From the NCBI GenBank assembly GCA_019009955.1, contig CM032230.1, positions 13,346,501 to 13,410,500 on the forward strand: a stretch of DNA of 64,000 nucleotides, written 5' to 3'. The stretch comes from Riptortus pedestris. Its lineage: Eukaryota > Arthropoda > Insecta > Hemiptera > Alydidae. Below are positions 54,761-64,000 of the stretch, piece after piece. A model generated the notes under the pieces. The model worked only from the letters and a program-made list of their open reading frames with translations, searched no databases and was not told the DNA's origin. Each line of letters opens with the position of its first letter. Position 1 is the stretch's first letter. Position numbers and translations under genes: made by a program.

Positions 54761-55345
54761 TAGGCTGTAAAATAAGTTCGTAGCGTTTTTTACTGGCAAT
54801 TTCAATAAAAACTTCAGATTCTTGTGAATATTTTTAATCAATTATATATGGCCAATTTTGATGTTTTACATGTTGCCATCTTTCAGGTCATTTTTTAATC
54901 CGTCCTCCCAGAATTTACCAGATTTTTGAGCAATAAAGTGTTCTATGTGCGTTTTGCACTCCTCGAGCGAATTAAAGTGTTTCCAGTTCAGAGGGTTTTG
55001 AAGAACCCGAAATAAGTGATAATCTGTTAGGGCAATGTCTGGTGAATAGGGTGGGTGGGGGATCACATCCCTGCCAAACTCCAATAATTTCTGCCTGGTC
55101 TGCAAAGACCCATAAAGACGGGTTATCGTGATGGGAAACTATGCCTTTGCTTTTCTCTGCCATTTTGAGCAAGCGTACCACTTAAAGATAAAGAATCTTG
55201 GTTGAAACTGATCCATAAAAGCTCCTTAACTAATTCTTTTTTAGAATATGTAAATATTATTGACCAAGTAAACATGATTTTATAAATACAGAGAGGATTA
55301 AATAAAAATATTGATAAACGCTAAAAACTTATTTCACAACCCAAT
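54761..55345 (-). mobile_element. Mariner element, internally deleted
   Basis: The left end GGCTGTAAAATAAGTTCGTA with GCG and the right end (minus strand) TTGGGTTGTGAAATAAGTTT with TTAGCG are matching terminal inverted repeats next to TA. About 585 bp. It holds only the C-terminal third of a mariner transposase. Confidence 0.75.
54866..55181 (-). pseudogene. Mariner transposase C-terminal fragment
   Basis: TRQKLLEFGRDVIPHPPYSP, DIALTDYHLFRVLQNPLNWK and HFIAQKSGKFWEDGLKNDLK in one frame. The P-P-Y-S-P-D-x-A-x-x-D-Y-H-L-F motif contains the third catalytic Asp of the DD34D triad (D in T-D-Y-H). The preceding H-D-N-A region is in another frame (HHDNPSLWVFADQAEI), so a frameshift separates them. 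The first Asp region is deleted. Confidence 0.85.
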
Positions 55346-55368
55346 ATAACACTAAGAGATTACTAAAA

Positions 55369-55776
55369 GTCCGTCACGCAAGGGCTGCGTAAACTAAGCA
55401 GATTTCCCACGTGATGTGTTACAATAGACAAATTTCACGAGAGCCGAGCAGCTGAGGAAACGGCCGAACTAGCTTTTGGTGGGAAAGTCGCTCGTCCGTT
55501 AGCCGTCCAGATTTAATAAAAATGCAAATATCTCAGTTAATATTCAAGATAGAGAATACATGTATATAACAATGTTTATAGAAAATTTAATGTGCAATAA
55601 GATTGGTTCTCTAAAATTTTTCGATCCGACGTATAGTAACGGAGATATTTTGAATTTTCGACCTCATTTTCGTCATCTACTAGGTAGGATCGATGGACAT
55701 TTGAAGAAAAATTTCGAAAATTCCGTCATGAGTACAACCTCAATAGCTGATTTCTCTTAAGATAAATCTGCTAAAA
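55369..55776 (+). mobile_element. Element A, internally deleted 408-bp copy
   Basis: AAAAGTCCGTCACGCAAGGG to GATAAATCTGCTAAAA. The body jumps from GAGATATTTTGAATTTTCG directly to ACCTCATTTTCGTCATCTAC, removing the second body half and the microsatellite. Both termini are kept. Confidence 0.88.
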
Positions 55777-55995
55777 CGACGGTTACACCGAATCATTTTC
55801 ACTAAATAACGTTGATGGCTAAAATCAGACGCGGAATAAAGGGGGGGCTGTAGGCAGAAGGGAATTCAAAATTCATAGGATCGAAAAATGTTATACATAT
55901 TTTTCAAAAAGTGTTATTACATCAATTTTTTTTTTATAACTGAATTTTTAAGTGAGTTATTCATATTTTCTTGTTTTCAGCCTTCCGTAAACCCC
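55777..55995 (-). mobile_element. Element A body remnant
   Basis: CTAAATAACGTTGATGGCTA, GGATCGAAAAATGTTATACA and TTTTCAGCCTTCCGTAAACC are minus-oriented body blocks. Confidence 0.5.
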
Positions 55996-56064
55996 CACTT
56001 CTACTCACCTGATTAAGTAACTTGGTCTGATATAAGTCACTTGAAGACATACTCTACCAATCCT

Positions 56065-56150
56065 CCAAGTAAAGATGACTTTATTAACACAGAGAGGATT
56101 AAATTGAAATATTGATAAACGCTACGTACTTATTTTACAATCCAATATAA
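56065..56150 (-). mobile_element. Second mariner terminus
   Basis: AACGCTACGTACTTATTTTA with CAATCCAATATAA repeats the right end at 55317-55345, and the sequence before it (ACACAGAGAGGATTAAAT, ATTGATAAACGC) also matches 55285-55317. A duplicated end or a second insertion. Confidence 0.65.
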
Positions 56151-56395
56151 AGTTATTAAACGAAATCATTGTAAAAAGATATATGTATATTTTAAATTCA
56201 CTTGCTCTCCTTTAATGGTTACAGGGAAAACCTGAATTTGCAATATTCAAGCCCTTGGGCGAGAAGGGATTTTTTAAATAAAAAATTCAGGTTTGTGAGA
56301 GAAAAAATAAAAGTTAGAAGGAAAAGTTTCACTTTTTGGGATTCACTAACTTAACTCCTGTTAAAAGACCTTAAGGTGGAAAAGGGATGAGAGAG

Positions 56396-56439
<44 letters not shown>

Positions 56440-56903
56440 GAGAGAGATATGAGGGAAAGTGAGAGAAAGAGACTTTGTGAGGGAGAGGGAGACTCGAAGC
56501 GGGAGGAGAGAAGTCAAAGAGAGGAATTAACATAAAGGGTTTTGGTGACTCATGTTGGCTGTGAAATTAGATTAGTGTAGAGAAGAGGCTGTCAGCCCTT
56601 AAATGATATTAGGGCTCAGGTAGGACCTCTGACCGACAAAAACATGGCGGAATTTGATTCTCCTGTCGGCGAGAGGGTTGGAGTCTCTCCTATTGTACAC
56701 CAGGGATTTATTTATGGGACAGCCACCAATCCTACAGCCATTCACTACGGACCCTCTATGTGATAGCAGACACCTCGATGGGAGAGCCGATAATAACCTA
56801 TACGGCAGCTACTCTTTAGAAAGGATCCAAAAGCGAACGCGAGCTAAAACGGACTCCGTGAAGAAAAGTCTCCGCATTCTGATAGTAGAATCTCTGACGT
56901 GGC
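56151..56903. other. Unassigned, with (GA)n tract
   Basis: (GA)n at about 56385-56450. The less AT-rich section 56580-56890 has no domain or splice-bounded exon that I can identify. Confidence 0.4.
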
Positions 56904-57024
56904 TTTTAGCAGATTTCCCTAACCAGCTATTGAGGTCGTACTCATAACGCGATTTTTGAGAAATGTTCTTAAATGTCCATCAATCCTTCCTAGTAGATGC
57001 GCAAAATGAGGTCCGATCAAAATG
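56904..57024 (-). mobile_element. Element A 3'-end fragment, hairpin broken
   Basis: TTTTAGCAGATTTCCCTAAC with CAGCTATTGAGGTCGTACTC: one hairpin arm is deleted. ATGTCCATCAATCCTTCC and AAAATGAGGTCCGATCAAAA follow. Joined directly to repeat D. Confidence 0.72.
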
Positions 57025-57300
57025 GCCTGATTTCTACAGGACCGAACAAGGAAATAAGAGAGTCACAAGGACAGGCCTGGTTTCCAATTGCATCAGACCA
57101 TCCAACAATAAAGGCATCATGAGGAAAATTCCATTCACACTAGTAAAAGTAAGAGTGGAGAAAATTCGATTCAAGGAGTTGTTAGATAGCCATCCGTCGG
57201 TAGCCTGTAGCCTGCATAAACTGACTAATGATAAACTATTAGCCAGTATGAGTATGCAGACTACAACTTTAGTCCACCCTCCAGTCTTACCTGACATTTT
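57025..57300 (+). repeat. Repeat D copy 2
   Basis: Inverted relative to 50959-51387. A minus-strand frame of 87 codons spans it (LILANSLSLVSLCRLQATDG), matching what the other copy would encode with stops. Unknown family; might derive from a coding segment of a transposon. Confidence 0.6.
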
Positions 57301-57322
57301 GTAATGAAAACTTTATAGAGCG

Positions 57323-57377
<55 letters not shown>

Positions 57378-57382
57378 TATAT

Positions 57383-57421
<39 letters not shown>

Positions 57422-57422
57422 C
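57323..57422. repeat. (TA)n(CATA)n(CA)n microsatellite
   Basis: TA to about 57372, CATA to about 57400, CA to 57422. Confidence 0.9.
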
Positions 57423-57616
57423 ATATCCAGAAAGTGAAAGTGTATCTCAATAACCGATAAGTAGAGATTATTCACCTGAACTTTTCCCAAACAATCCTGA
57501 TATAGGAAAAGTCTAGATAGTATTATCAATATCTGACACATATACTCACAAAGAGAATAATCCACAAAAGCCGGTATTCATAAAAACGCACACAACACAC
57601 ACACACACACACACAC

Positions 57617-57722
57617 AGCTTTGACTGGAACCCATTTTGGTCATCTCTTGGGTAGGATAGATGGCCATTTCATGTTCAATTCAACCTCAATACTTCATTT
57701 CTTTTCTGGGAAATCTGCTAAA
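57617..57722 (+). mobile_element. Element A 3'-end fragment after a CA tract
   Basis: CAGCTTTGACTGGAACCCAT, TTGGGTAGGATAGATGGCCA and AACCTCAATACTTCATTTC, ending GGGAAATCTGCTAAAGG. (CA)n at 57590-57617 is at the expected position. Decayed hairpin. Confidence 0.7.
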
Positions 57723-58852
57723 GGCCTAGTCCTCACAATCCAGCTGGTTTGCCGCAGACTGCACGACTCTAACCAGGCACTGAAGATGGCGCTCTTTGAA
57801 AGCGGTATTTTTAATGGGCGAAGGCTTTTTATTGGTTCTGATTAAGGGAAAACAGTTTCCTCCCATAAAAACTTTGTAGGGAACCTAGTCGACATTGTTA
57901 GCTACTTCCAAATGCAATAGGAGAATCGTTGAAATAGCTTCCGAAGAGAATCAAAGACAGTTGTTGCTATAGACGTTTTAAGACCACAGGGAATTTTAGG
58001 GAATCCACTAAAGAACATTCGCTCCTTCAGATAGCAAATTTCTTGCAGTATCAGGCAAGTGGAAATTGGTTAGGTTTCTTTATCCCCAAGTAGCGAAATA
58101 TATACATTTCCTGAATTGTGATTGTGACGATTGGATGGTATAACTCGCCCTCAAATTGGATTAGATTGAGCCTAGAAGGGTAGGTCCACAACTTTATCTT
58201 ATTGTAACTAATCTGCACGTCTATGGCGATCTACTTTGAACTCGATTGGAGTAAGAAGGATTTCTAACCAATTTCATTTTTTATGGTAGTAATAATGAAT
58301 GAGATTTACTATCTCATGTAAGAAATTCTCAAAATACTGAGTGAAATGTTAGAAAGTCTGGCAAAGAATAGTTATTTAAAGTATGCTGGAAAAAGGAATG
58401 AATCTTAGGAAAGAGGAATCTTATTTTTAAATGCTATTGAATTTCGTTAAAATTTCAGGAGAACTTATGCTGGTGTATATTTACAAGACAGAGAGGAGCA
58501 GGAATTAAGAACCGCTGGTTGAGTGTATTTTCCACGTGGCATTTATATCCGTCAACATGGGTTTCAGCCTCCTCAGTGGTCAACTCAAGTGGAACCTATC
58601 TTAATGAATCGATTCACGTCCCCCTAATGCACACGCTCCCTGATTCGACGTGGAACTGTACATCTCTAGTTCTTTTCACAGCTCTCAATTGTTTTCGTTT
58701 GTAGCTGTCTTGTTAGAAGTTTGCAGTGATTTCCATCTGTCTGTGAAGCATCTTGTTGGACTTTGGATAAGCCTTTTAACCTGGGCTCCACTTCTGAGTT
58801 AAGATGGAAGGACCAGATTCCAATTCCAGAACATAAAAACCATATGTCCTAC
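57723..58852. other. Unassigned stretch
   Basis: No repeat or gene recognised. Composition is less extreme than in the transposon-rich areas. Confidence 0.4.
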
Positions 58853-59640
58853 TTTCCGTGTTACTCCAAGGTTAGGATATTCCTCCACGTGTAATATTTC
58901 CGTGTTACTCCAAGGTTAGGATATTCCTCCACGTGTAATATTTCCGTGTTACTCCAAGGTTAGGATATTCCTCCACGTGTAATATTTCCGTGTTACTCCA
59001 AGGTTAGGATATTCCTCCAGGTGTAATATTTCCGTGTTACTCCAAGGTTAGGATATTCCTCCATGTGTAATATTACGCATTACTCCAAGGTTAGAGTATT
59101 CCTCCACGTGTAATATTTCCGTGTTACTCCAAGGTTAGGATATTCCTCCACGTGTAATATTTCCGTGTTACTCCAAGGTTAGGATATTCCTCCACGTGTA
59201 ATATTTCCGTGTTACTCCAAGGTTAGGATATTCCTCCACGTGTAATATTTCCGTGTTACTCCAAGGTTAGGATATTCCTCCACGTGTAATATTTCCGTGT
59301 TACTCCAAGGTTAGGATATTCCTCCACGTGTAATATTACTGTTTTACTCCAAGATTAGGATATTCCTCCACGTGTAATATTTCCGTGTTACTCCAAGGTT
59401 AGGATATTCCTCCACGTGTAATATTTCCGTGTTACTCCAAGGTTAGGATATTCCTCCACGTGTAATATTTCCGTGTTACTCCAAGGTTAGGATATTCCTC
59501 CAGGTGTAATATTTCCGTGTTACTCCAAGGTTAGGATATTCCTCCAGGTGTAATATTTCCGTGTTACTCCAAGGTTAGGAAATTCCTCCACGTGTAATAT
59601 TTCCGTGTTACTCCAAGGTTAGAATATTCCTCCATGTGTA
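58853..59640 (+). repeat. 44-bp minisatellite, ~18 units
   Basis: TTTCCGTGTTACTCCAAGGT then TAGGATATTCCTCCACGTGT, AATA is the unit. Most units differ by 0-2 bases (CACGTG to CAGGTG or CATGTG). Divergent units lie at about 59066 and 59334. CACGTG is an E-box-like palindrome, present once per unit. Confidence 0.95.
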
Positions 59641-60660
59641 GTATACATGTATTTTTCAAAGGTTAGGATATTCCTCCATGTAAATAATATTCCTCCATGA
59701 GTAGTATATTCCTCCCCAAGGAATATCCCGTGGCCTAAGTTATTAATTCAGTTTATTCCTCCAAAAGTTCCTCCATGGTATACAGTATTTTTACTCATGT
59801 GTATTATTCCTCCATGGATTTCGGGAGAGTGCCATCCCTCCTATATTTCTCCAAGGTAAGTATAATATTCCTCATTAGAGGGTATTATCCTTCTACGTGG
59901 ATGGTAGGGCGAGTGGCAAGACTCCTCTCACTCGAAGTTCAGCATTCGTCAAAATCCCACATCTTAAGTGATACCAATCCAAGGTCAAAGACACGCTATA
60001 TTTCCCTTGGCAAAGTATAATGCTCCAATGGTACAGTATTATATTCCCGCGTGCACATTATGGTAAATGGCGAGGCTCCTCCCACTCGAAGTTCACCCTA
60101 GCCGACCGAGTATTATCCAAATCCCAGGTCTTAAGGGACACCAATCCAAGGTCAAAGAAATAGTATATTATCCAAAGAATGTATAATATTCCTTGTTGGG
60201 CAGTATTATCCTTCCCCATGCATATTAGAGTGAATGGCGAGACTTTCCTTGTTGGGCAGTATTATCCTTCCCCATGCATATTAGAGTGAATGGCGAGACT
60301 CCTCCCACTCGAACTTCAGTTTAGTTGATTATTCATCCAAATCTCAGGTCCTAAGGGATACCAATCCAAGGTCATAGAAACAGTATATTGCCCAACGAAA
60401 GTATAATATTCCTGGTTCTGCAGTATTATCCTTCCCATGCATATTAGAGTGAATGGCGAGACTCCTCCCACTCGAAGTTCAGTTTAGCCGGGCATTCATC
60501 AAAATCTCAGGTCTTAAGGGATTCCAAAACCAGATCATAAAAACAGTATATTTTTCCAAGGGAAGTATAATATTCCACATTGTAGAGTATTAAAGTCGTC
60601 CATGTATTTTCCTCCATGGATATTAGCGTGAGTGGAGACTCCTCCTACTCCAAGTGGAGA
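59641..60660 (+). repeat. Degenerate continuation, then ~160-bp tandem repeat (~5 units)
   Basis: ATTCCTCCATG scraps of the 44-bp unit fade out by about 59830. Then GGCGAGACTCCTCCCACTCG with AAGTTCAG recurs at about 59908, 60068, 60292, 60453 and 60631, with CCAATCCAAGGTCA and AGTATAATATTCC between. A 59-bp stretch (TTCCTTGTTGGGCAGTATTA...) is duplicated back to back at about 60190-60300. Confidence 0.85.
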
Positions 60661-61440
60661 GGCGGCAGAGTGTAGGAGGATCATCAAAGTCCCATTAAAG
60701 ACCGCCAAAGAGCCGGCCAGTGCTAATGCCCTGATCTGACCCTCGACTCCTTTCAACCCAAACAAACCATTTTCTCTATAAATCACTCCCTCCTTCTCGA
60801 TTTTCTAACCTCTCCCCGTTACATGAGGTGCATTTAATGCTCTTTGGGATTGGGTGTGTCTGAGTAGGTATAGTGCACGAAGATTTTTCAAGACGTACAA
60901 CGGACTTTATTTTAGACGAACAGCAATCTAACTAGACTACCTCCAGAGTAGAATAGATAGACAACGGTTCTTACTTGGAAGGCCAACCATTGTCAGGTAT
61001 TTCAGAAAGGTGTATCAAACCACATTAATATATCGAGTACTTTAAGAGGAAAAAAGCGTTTACGCCGGCAGATCCATTTTCTCAGAGGTGATTTGAAGTT
61101 AAAAAATATAGCAATAACAAATTATTAAAAACTTACTCCCAACTCTATTATCAACATGTTACGGTTCTCATCTGCAAATAGGGTAATAAATGTTTCGAGT
61201 TTTCTGTGACACCTCTTCAGGAACAAAATCCTAGACTAAAGAACAAGGTTTACCCATAGCCAATGGAAACATCTTGCCCTAGACTGGCTACGTCCAGACT
61301 GATAAGAAGACAGCTTAGTAGCTCATGTTACTCAGAATCAGCCTAGTTTTTAATATGTGTATTTTTCTTCTATTTTTTTTTTTTAATGTTTCTTACCTTC
61401 TCCAAAATCTTTACATTATCAAGATCAATCTTTCGTCCGA
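60661..61440. other. Unassigned stretch
   Basis: TAAATGTTTCGAGTTTTCTG with TGACACCTCTTCAGG at 61189-61223 has the look of a Penelope-type terminal motif, weakly. No gene. Confidence 0.35.
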
Positions 61441-61443
61441 GTT

Positions 61444-61975
61444 TATTATTATTGGTTATTAAATTTTACTTTATGCTAGTATGGATAATTGGGACGGGTT
61501 ATCTACAGGTTGCCACCCCTTTTCAACCTGGGTGGATCTTTTTATTAGCACCTTAAGAGAAATCAGCTATTAAGGTCATTATTATGACGCGGTTTTAGAA
61601 AAATGTCAACTGTACATCAATCCTACCCAGGAGATAACATGATATCGTTATATACATTTATTCTCTATCTTCAACATTAACCGAGATATTTACATTTGTA
61701 TTGAGTATATAACAGACGAGATGAGATCGGCTGATGTCGGTTCTATTCATGAGTCCACCGTTCGGCCGTTTCGGTAACTGTTTGGCTCTCTTGAAATTGG
61801 TTTAGAGACTCATACTACTACTGTTACTAGTATGCAGATTTTTCTATCGTAAAACTTCACGTGGGAAATCTGCTTAGTTTACGCAGCCCTCCGTGACGGA
61901 CTTTTTAGTGAGTTGGTCACTTAATAATTTCCTATTGCCCATGCGGAAACTGAACTCGCCACTCAGCTTTAACTC
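61444..61975 (-). mobile_element. SINE interrupted by element A
   Basis: The SINE 3' half is at 61444-61540 (TATGGATAATTGGGACGGGT, GCCACCCCTTTTCAACCTGG) and the 5' half at 61908-61975 (GAGTTGGTCACTTAATAATT, GAACTCGCCACTC). Together they rebuild a SINE like 12952-13174. Confidence 0.75.
61541..61907 (-). mobile_element. Element A, short copy inside a SINE
   Basis: The 3' end is decayed (TTAGCACCTTAAGAGAAATC), the 5' end CCTCCGTGACGGACTTTTT intact. The second body half and microsatellite are deleted. It lies at the same place and in the same relative orientation in the SINE as the copy at 44715. Confidence 0.78.
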
Positions 61976-62142
61976 AGTCCACGGCTAATGGGGACTGGTT
62001 ATCTATAGATTACCTAACGACTAAGGATTTTATTTAATGAGTTTGTCAATAAATAGATTCCTAGAGCTCAGGCGGAAGCGAACTCGCGACTCTAGGCTTT
62101 CCAAGCGAATTTAAGGCCAACGCTTAATCTGAGCCACAAGGA
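61976..62142 (-). mobile_element. SINE, partial
   Basis: GGGACTGGTTATCTATAGAT, GACTAAGGATTTTATTTAAT, GCGAACTCGCGACTCTAGGC and CAACGCTTAATCTGAGCC: body, B box region and head in minus orientation. Adjacent to the previous SINE. Confidence 0.75.
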
Positions 62143-62985
62143 CCATTTGAAAGATAGAGAATAGAAATATAATGCTGTTAAAAAAATAAATAAAAAAAAG
62201 CGTTTGTATTGTGAAATGATTTAAATATAAGAGTCCCCGCAACTTTTAAAAAATGAACAGTAAAATCGTTTAAAAAATTAAGTCCCTTATAATACGTATG
62301 TAAATACATTAGAAGAATAACATTATGAGAAGGTACAGTCAGGAGGTGGAGTCCTTGGATGTGTCGAAGGGTAAGTGTTTAGACTGGAAGAGTGGGCTGG
62401 AAGAGGCTGGAGAGATCTCCAGACAGTTCTCAAGTGACACTCGCACACACAGAAAAAACCAGCCTTGTGTCCTTTGAAAGAAATATAGCCATTTTAAGGT
62501 ATCTGAAGGTAGCGACGGGGTAGCTGTACCTGCTGGAAGGGCTGTCCCTAGGGAACATCCTTCACTTCCTCCCTGACAGCCAGTCTCGTTCATCATATCC
62601 TAGTCCTGCTAAATATTTGTGTTACCTCTTCATCTCCTTCACCCGTCCCACACATATTGTTTCCATTCATGAATTTCTTCTGAATCCTTCGTGACTAATG
62701 GTGGTTTTGGTGGTTTCATCCCCAAAGGAATCGAATGTTCGTTTTCTTTTCCAAACTTTTTAGAATTTTTTTTTTCATGCACAATATTATGGCGATGCTA
62801 CCTTACCATAACAAAGCTGACGTCCAAATAGAGAATGAGGATCGAATATTTCATCATAATGCAATGCGCAGGCGTCACAGGATGGGTGGCGCGGAAGGAA
62901 GGCGTGTTGGTGGGAGTGGTAATGGTCTCTCGGTAGTTGGTGCGTTGTGGAAAATATGTTGGTTGCCTATGAGGGGATATAATAT
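62143..62985. other. Unassigned stretch
   Basis: No feature recognised. Frames at 62339-62596 (minus) and 62735-63058 (plus) show no domain; the latter runs into the satellite. Confidence 0.4.
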
Positions 62986-64000
62986 AGTGTGGGAGATACG
63001 ATCGCTTCATGGTGATTTGGTGATGTGGAGTATAAGCTGGTTACTCCTCGGGTTATAGTAGTGTGGGAGATTTGATTGCTTCTTGGTGGTTCAGTGATGT
63101 GGAGTTTATGGTGGTTGCTCCTCGGGGTTATAGTAGTGTGGGAGACATGATTGCTTCTTGGTGGTTTAGTGATGTGGAGTTTAAGGTGGTTGCTCCTCGG
63201 GGTTATAGTAGTGTGGGAGATATGATTGCTTCTTGGTGGTTTAGTGATGTGTAGTTTAAGGTGGTTGCTCCTCGGGGTTATAGTAGTGTGGGAGATATGA
63301 TTGCTTCTTGGTGGTTTAGTGATGTGGAGTATAAGGTGGTTGCTCCTCGGGGTTATAGTAGTGTGGCAAATATGATTGCTTCTTGGTGGTTTAGTGATGT
63401 GGAGTATAACGTGGTTGCTCCTCGGGTTATAGAAGTGTGGGAGATATGATTGCTTCTTGGTGGTTTAGTGATGTGGAGTTTATGGTGGTTGCTACTCGGG
63501 TTATATTAGTATGGGAGATATGATTGCTTCTTGGTGGTTCAGTGATGTAGAGTTTAAGGTGGTTTCTCCTCGGGTTATATTAGTATGGGAGATATGATTG
63601 CTTCTTGGTGGTTTAGTGATGTGGAGTATAAGGTGGTTGCTCCTCGGGGTTATAGTAGTGTGGGAGATATGATTGGTTCTTGGTGGTTTAGGGATGTGGA
63701 GTATAAGGTGGTTGCTCCTCGGGGTATAGTAGTGTGGGAGATATGATTGGTTCTTGGTGGTTTAGTGATGTGGAGTATAATGTGGTTGCTCCTCGGGTTA
63801 TAGTAGTGTGGGAGATATGATTGCTTCTTGGTGGTTTAGTGATGTGTAGTATACCGTGGTTGCTCCTCGGGTTATAGTAGTGTGGGAGATATGATTGCTT
63901 CTTGGTGGTTTAGTGATGTGTAGTTTAAGGTGGTTGCTCCTCGGGGTTATAGTAGTGTGGGAGATATGATTGCTTCTTGGTGGTTTAGTGATGTGTAGTT
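62986..64000 (+). repeat. 75-bp satellite, ~13 units, open at window end
   Basis: Unit: GTAGTGTGGGAGATATGATT, GCTTCTTGGTGGTTTAGTGA, TGTGGAGTTTAAGGTGGTTG, CTCCTCGGGGTTATA. Units are 75 or 74 bp; the 74-bp form lacks one G in CTCGGGG. Because 75 is 25 codons, runs of 75-bp units keep one frame open and encode a repeated GYSSVGDMIASWWFSDVE. Stops arise in single units (TGTGTAGTTTAAGG). Not believed to be a gene. The first unit (62988) is the most diverged. Confidence 0.95.

Noticed and set aside
56351..56533. Ser/Leu-repeat frame
   Set aside because: Caused by the (GA)n tract.
58853..59640. CRISPR-like array
   Set aside because: The repeats are directly contiguous with no unique spacers, and the genome is eukaryotic.

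Overview
The window looks like a repeat-dense, AT-rich animal nuclear genome, most likely an arthropod and probably an insect. The clues are one spliced LIM-domain exon of Arrowhead/Lhx6/8 type, tRNA-derived SINEs, RNase H-bearing and jockey-like LINEs, a Penelope-like GIY-YIG fragment, mariner/Tc1, piggyBac and hAT pieces, Helitrons and very many TA microsatellites. Nothing bacterial (operons, ribosome binding sites, CRISPR) was seen. Apart from the one exon, nearly all recognisable sequence is transposable-element or satellite DNA. Most open frames are chance or low-complexity frames.

The dominant component is one interspersed family, called element A here, with about 35 full or partial copies on both strands. 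Its 5' end carries a small hairpin (ACGCAG-GGG-CTGCGT) and then AGCAGATTTCCC. The body is non-coding, with phrases such as ATCTCGGTTAATATTCAAG and CGACCGCTAGAGCG. A TA or CA/TA microsatellite sits at a fixed internal position, and the 3' end is a strong hairpin, GATTTCCCTTAAGGGAAATC, followed by TGCTAAAA. Short (~600 bp, A1), long (~950 bp, A3) and a divergent 5' subtype (A2) are visible. The architecture resembles Helentron-associated (HINE/DINE-like) non-autonomous elements, but that assignment is inference.

Layout: 0.1-6.9 kb, element A copies, a SINE and a LINE tail. 7-8.5 kb, an unassigned less AT-rich stretch. 9-11.9 kb, a ~205-240 bp tandem satellite interrupted by a 1,019-bp hAT element with perfect 8-bp target duplications. 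12.2-17.7 kb, a nested block with a piggyBac remnant containing an A copy, which contains a Helitron and a long palindrome. 18.3-18.5 kb, the LIM exon (minus strand). 19.8-22.6 kb, Tc1/mariner, Helitron and jockey-like LINE pieces. 23.6-34.7 kb, A copies, a LINE fragment and a Penelope fragment. 36.9-38.4 kb, a minus-strand Helitron. 38.7-40.7 kb, two head-to-head LINE fragments, one with an A insertion. 43.9-50.9 kb, a dense A array including a tandem SINE+A composite of ~1.17-1.22 kb units. 51.4-55.3 kb, an RNase H LINE and a mariner. 56-62 kb, low-complexity DNA, a 44-bp minisatellite, a ~160-bp repeat and SINEs. 63-64 kb, a 75-bp satellite running off the end.

Functionally the only host gene evidence is the single LIM exon; its other exons must lie outside or in parts I could not recognise. 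Everything else is best read as a stratified record of transposon insertions. All family names come from motifs read by eye; no database comparison was possible.
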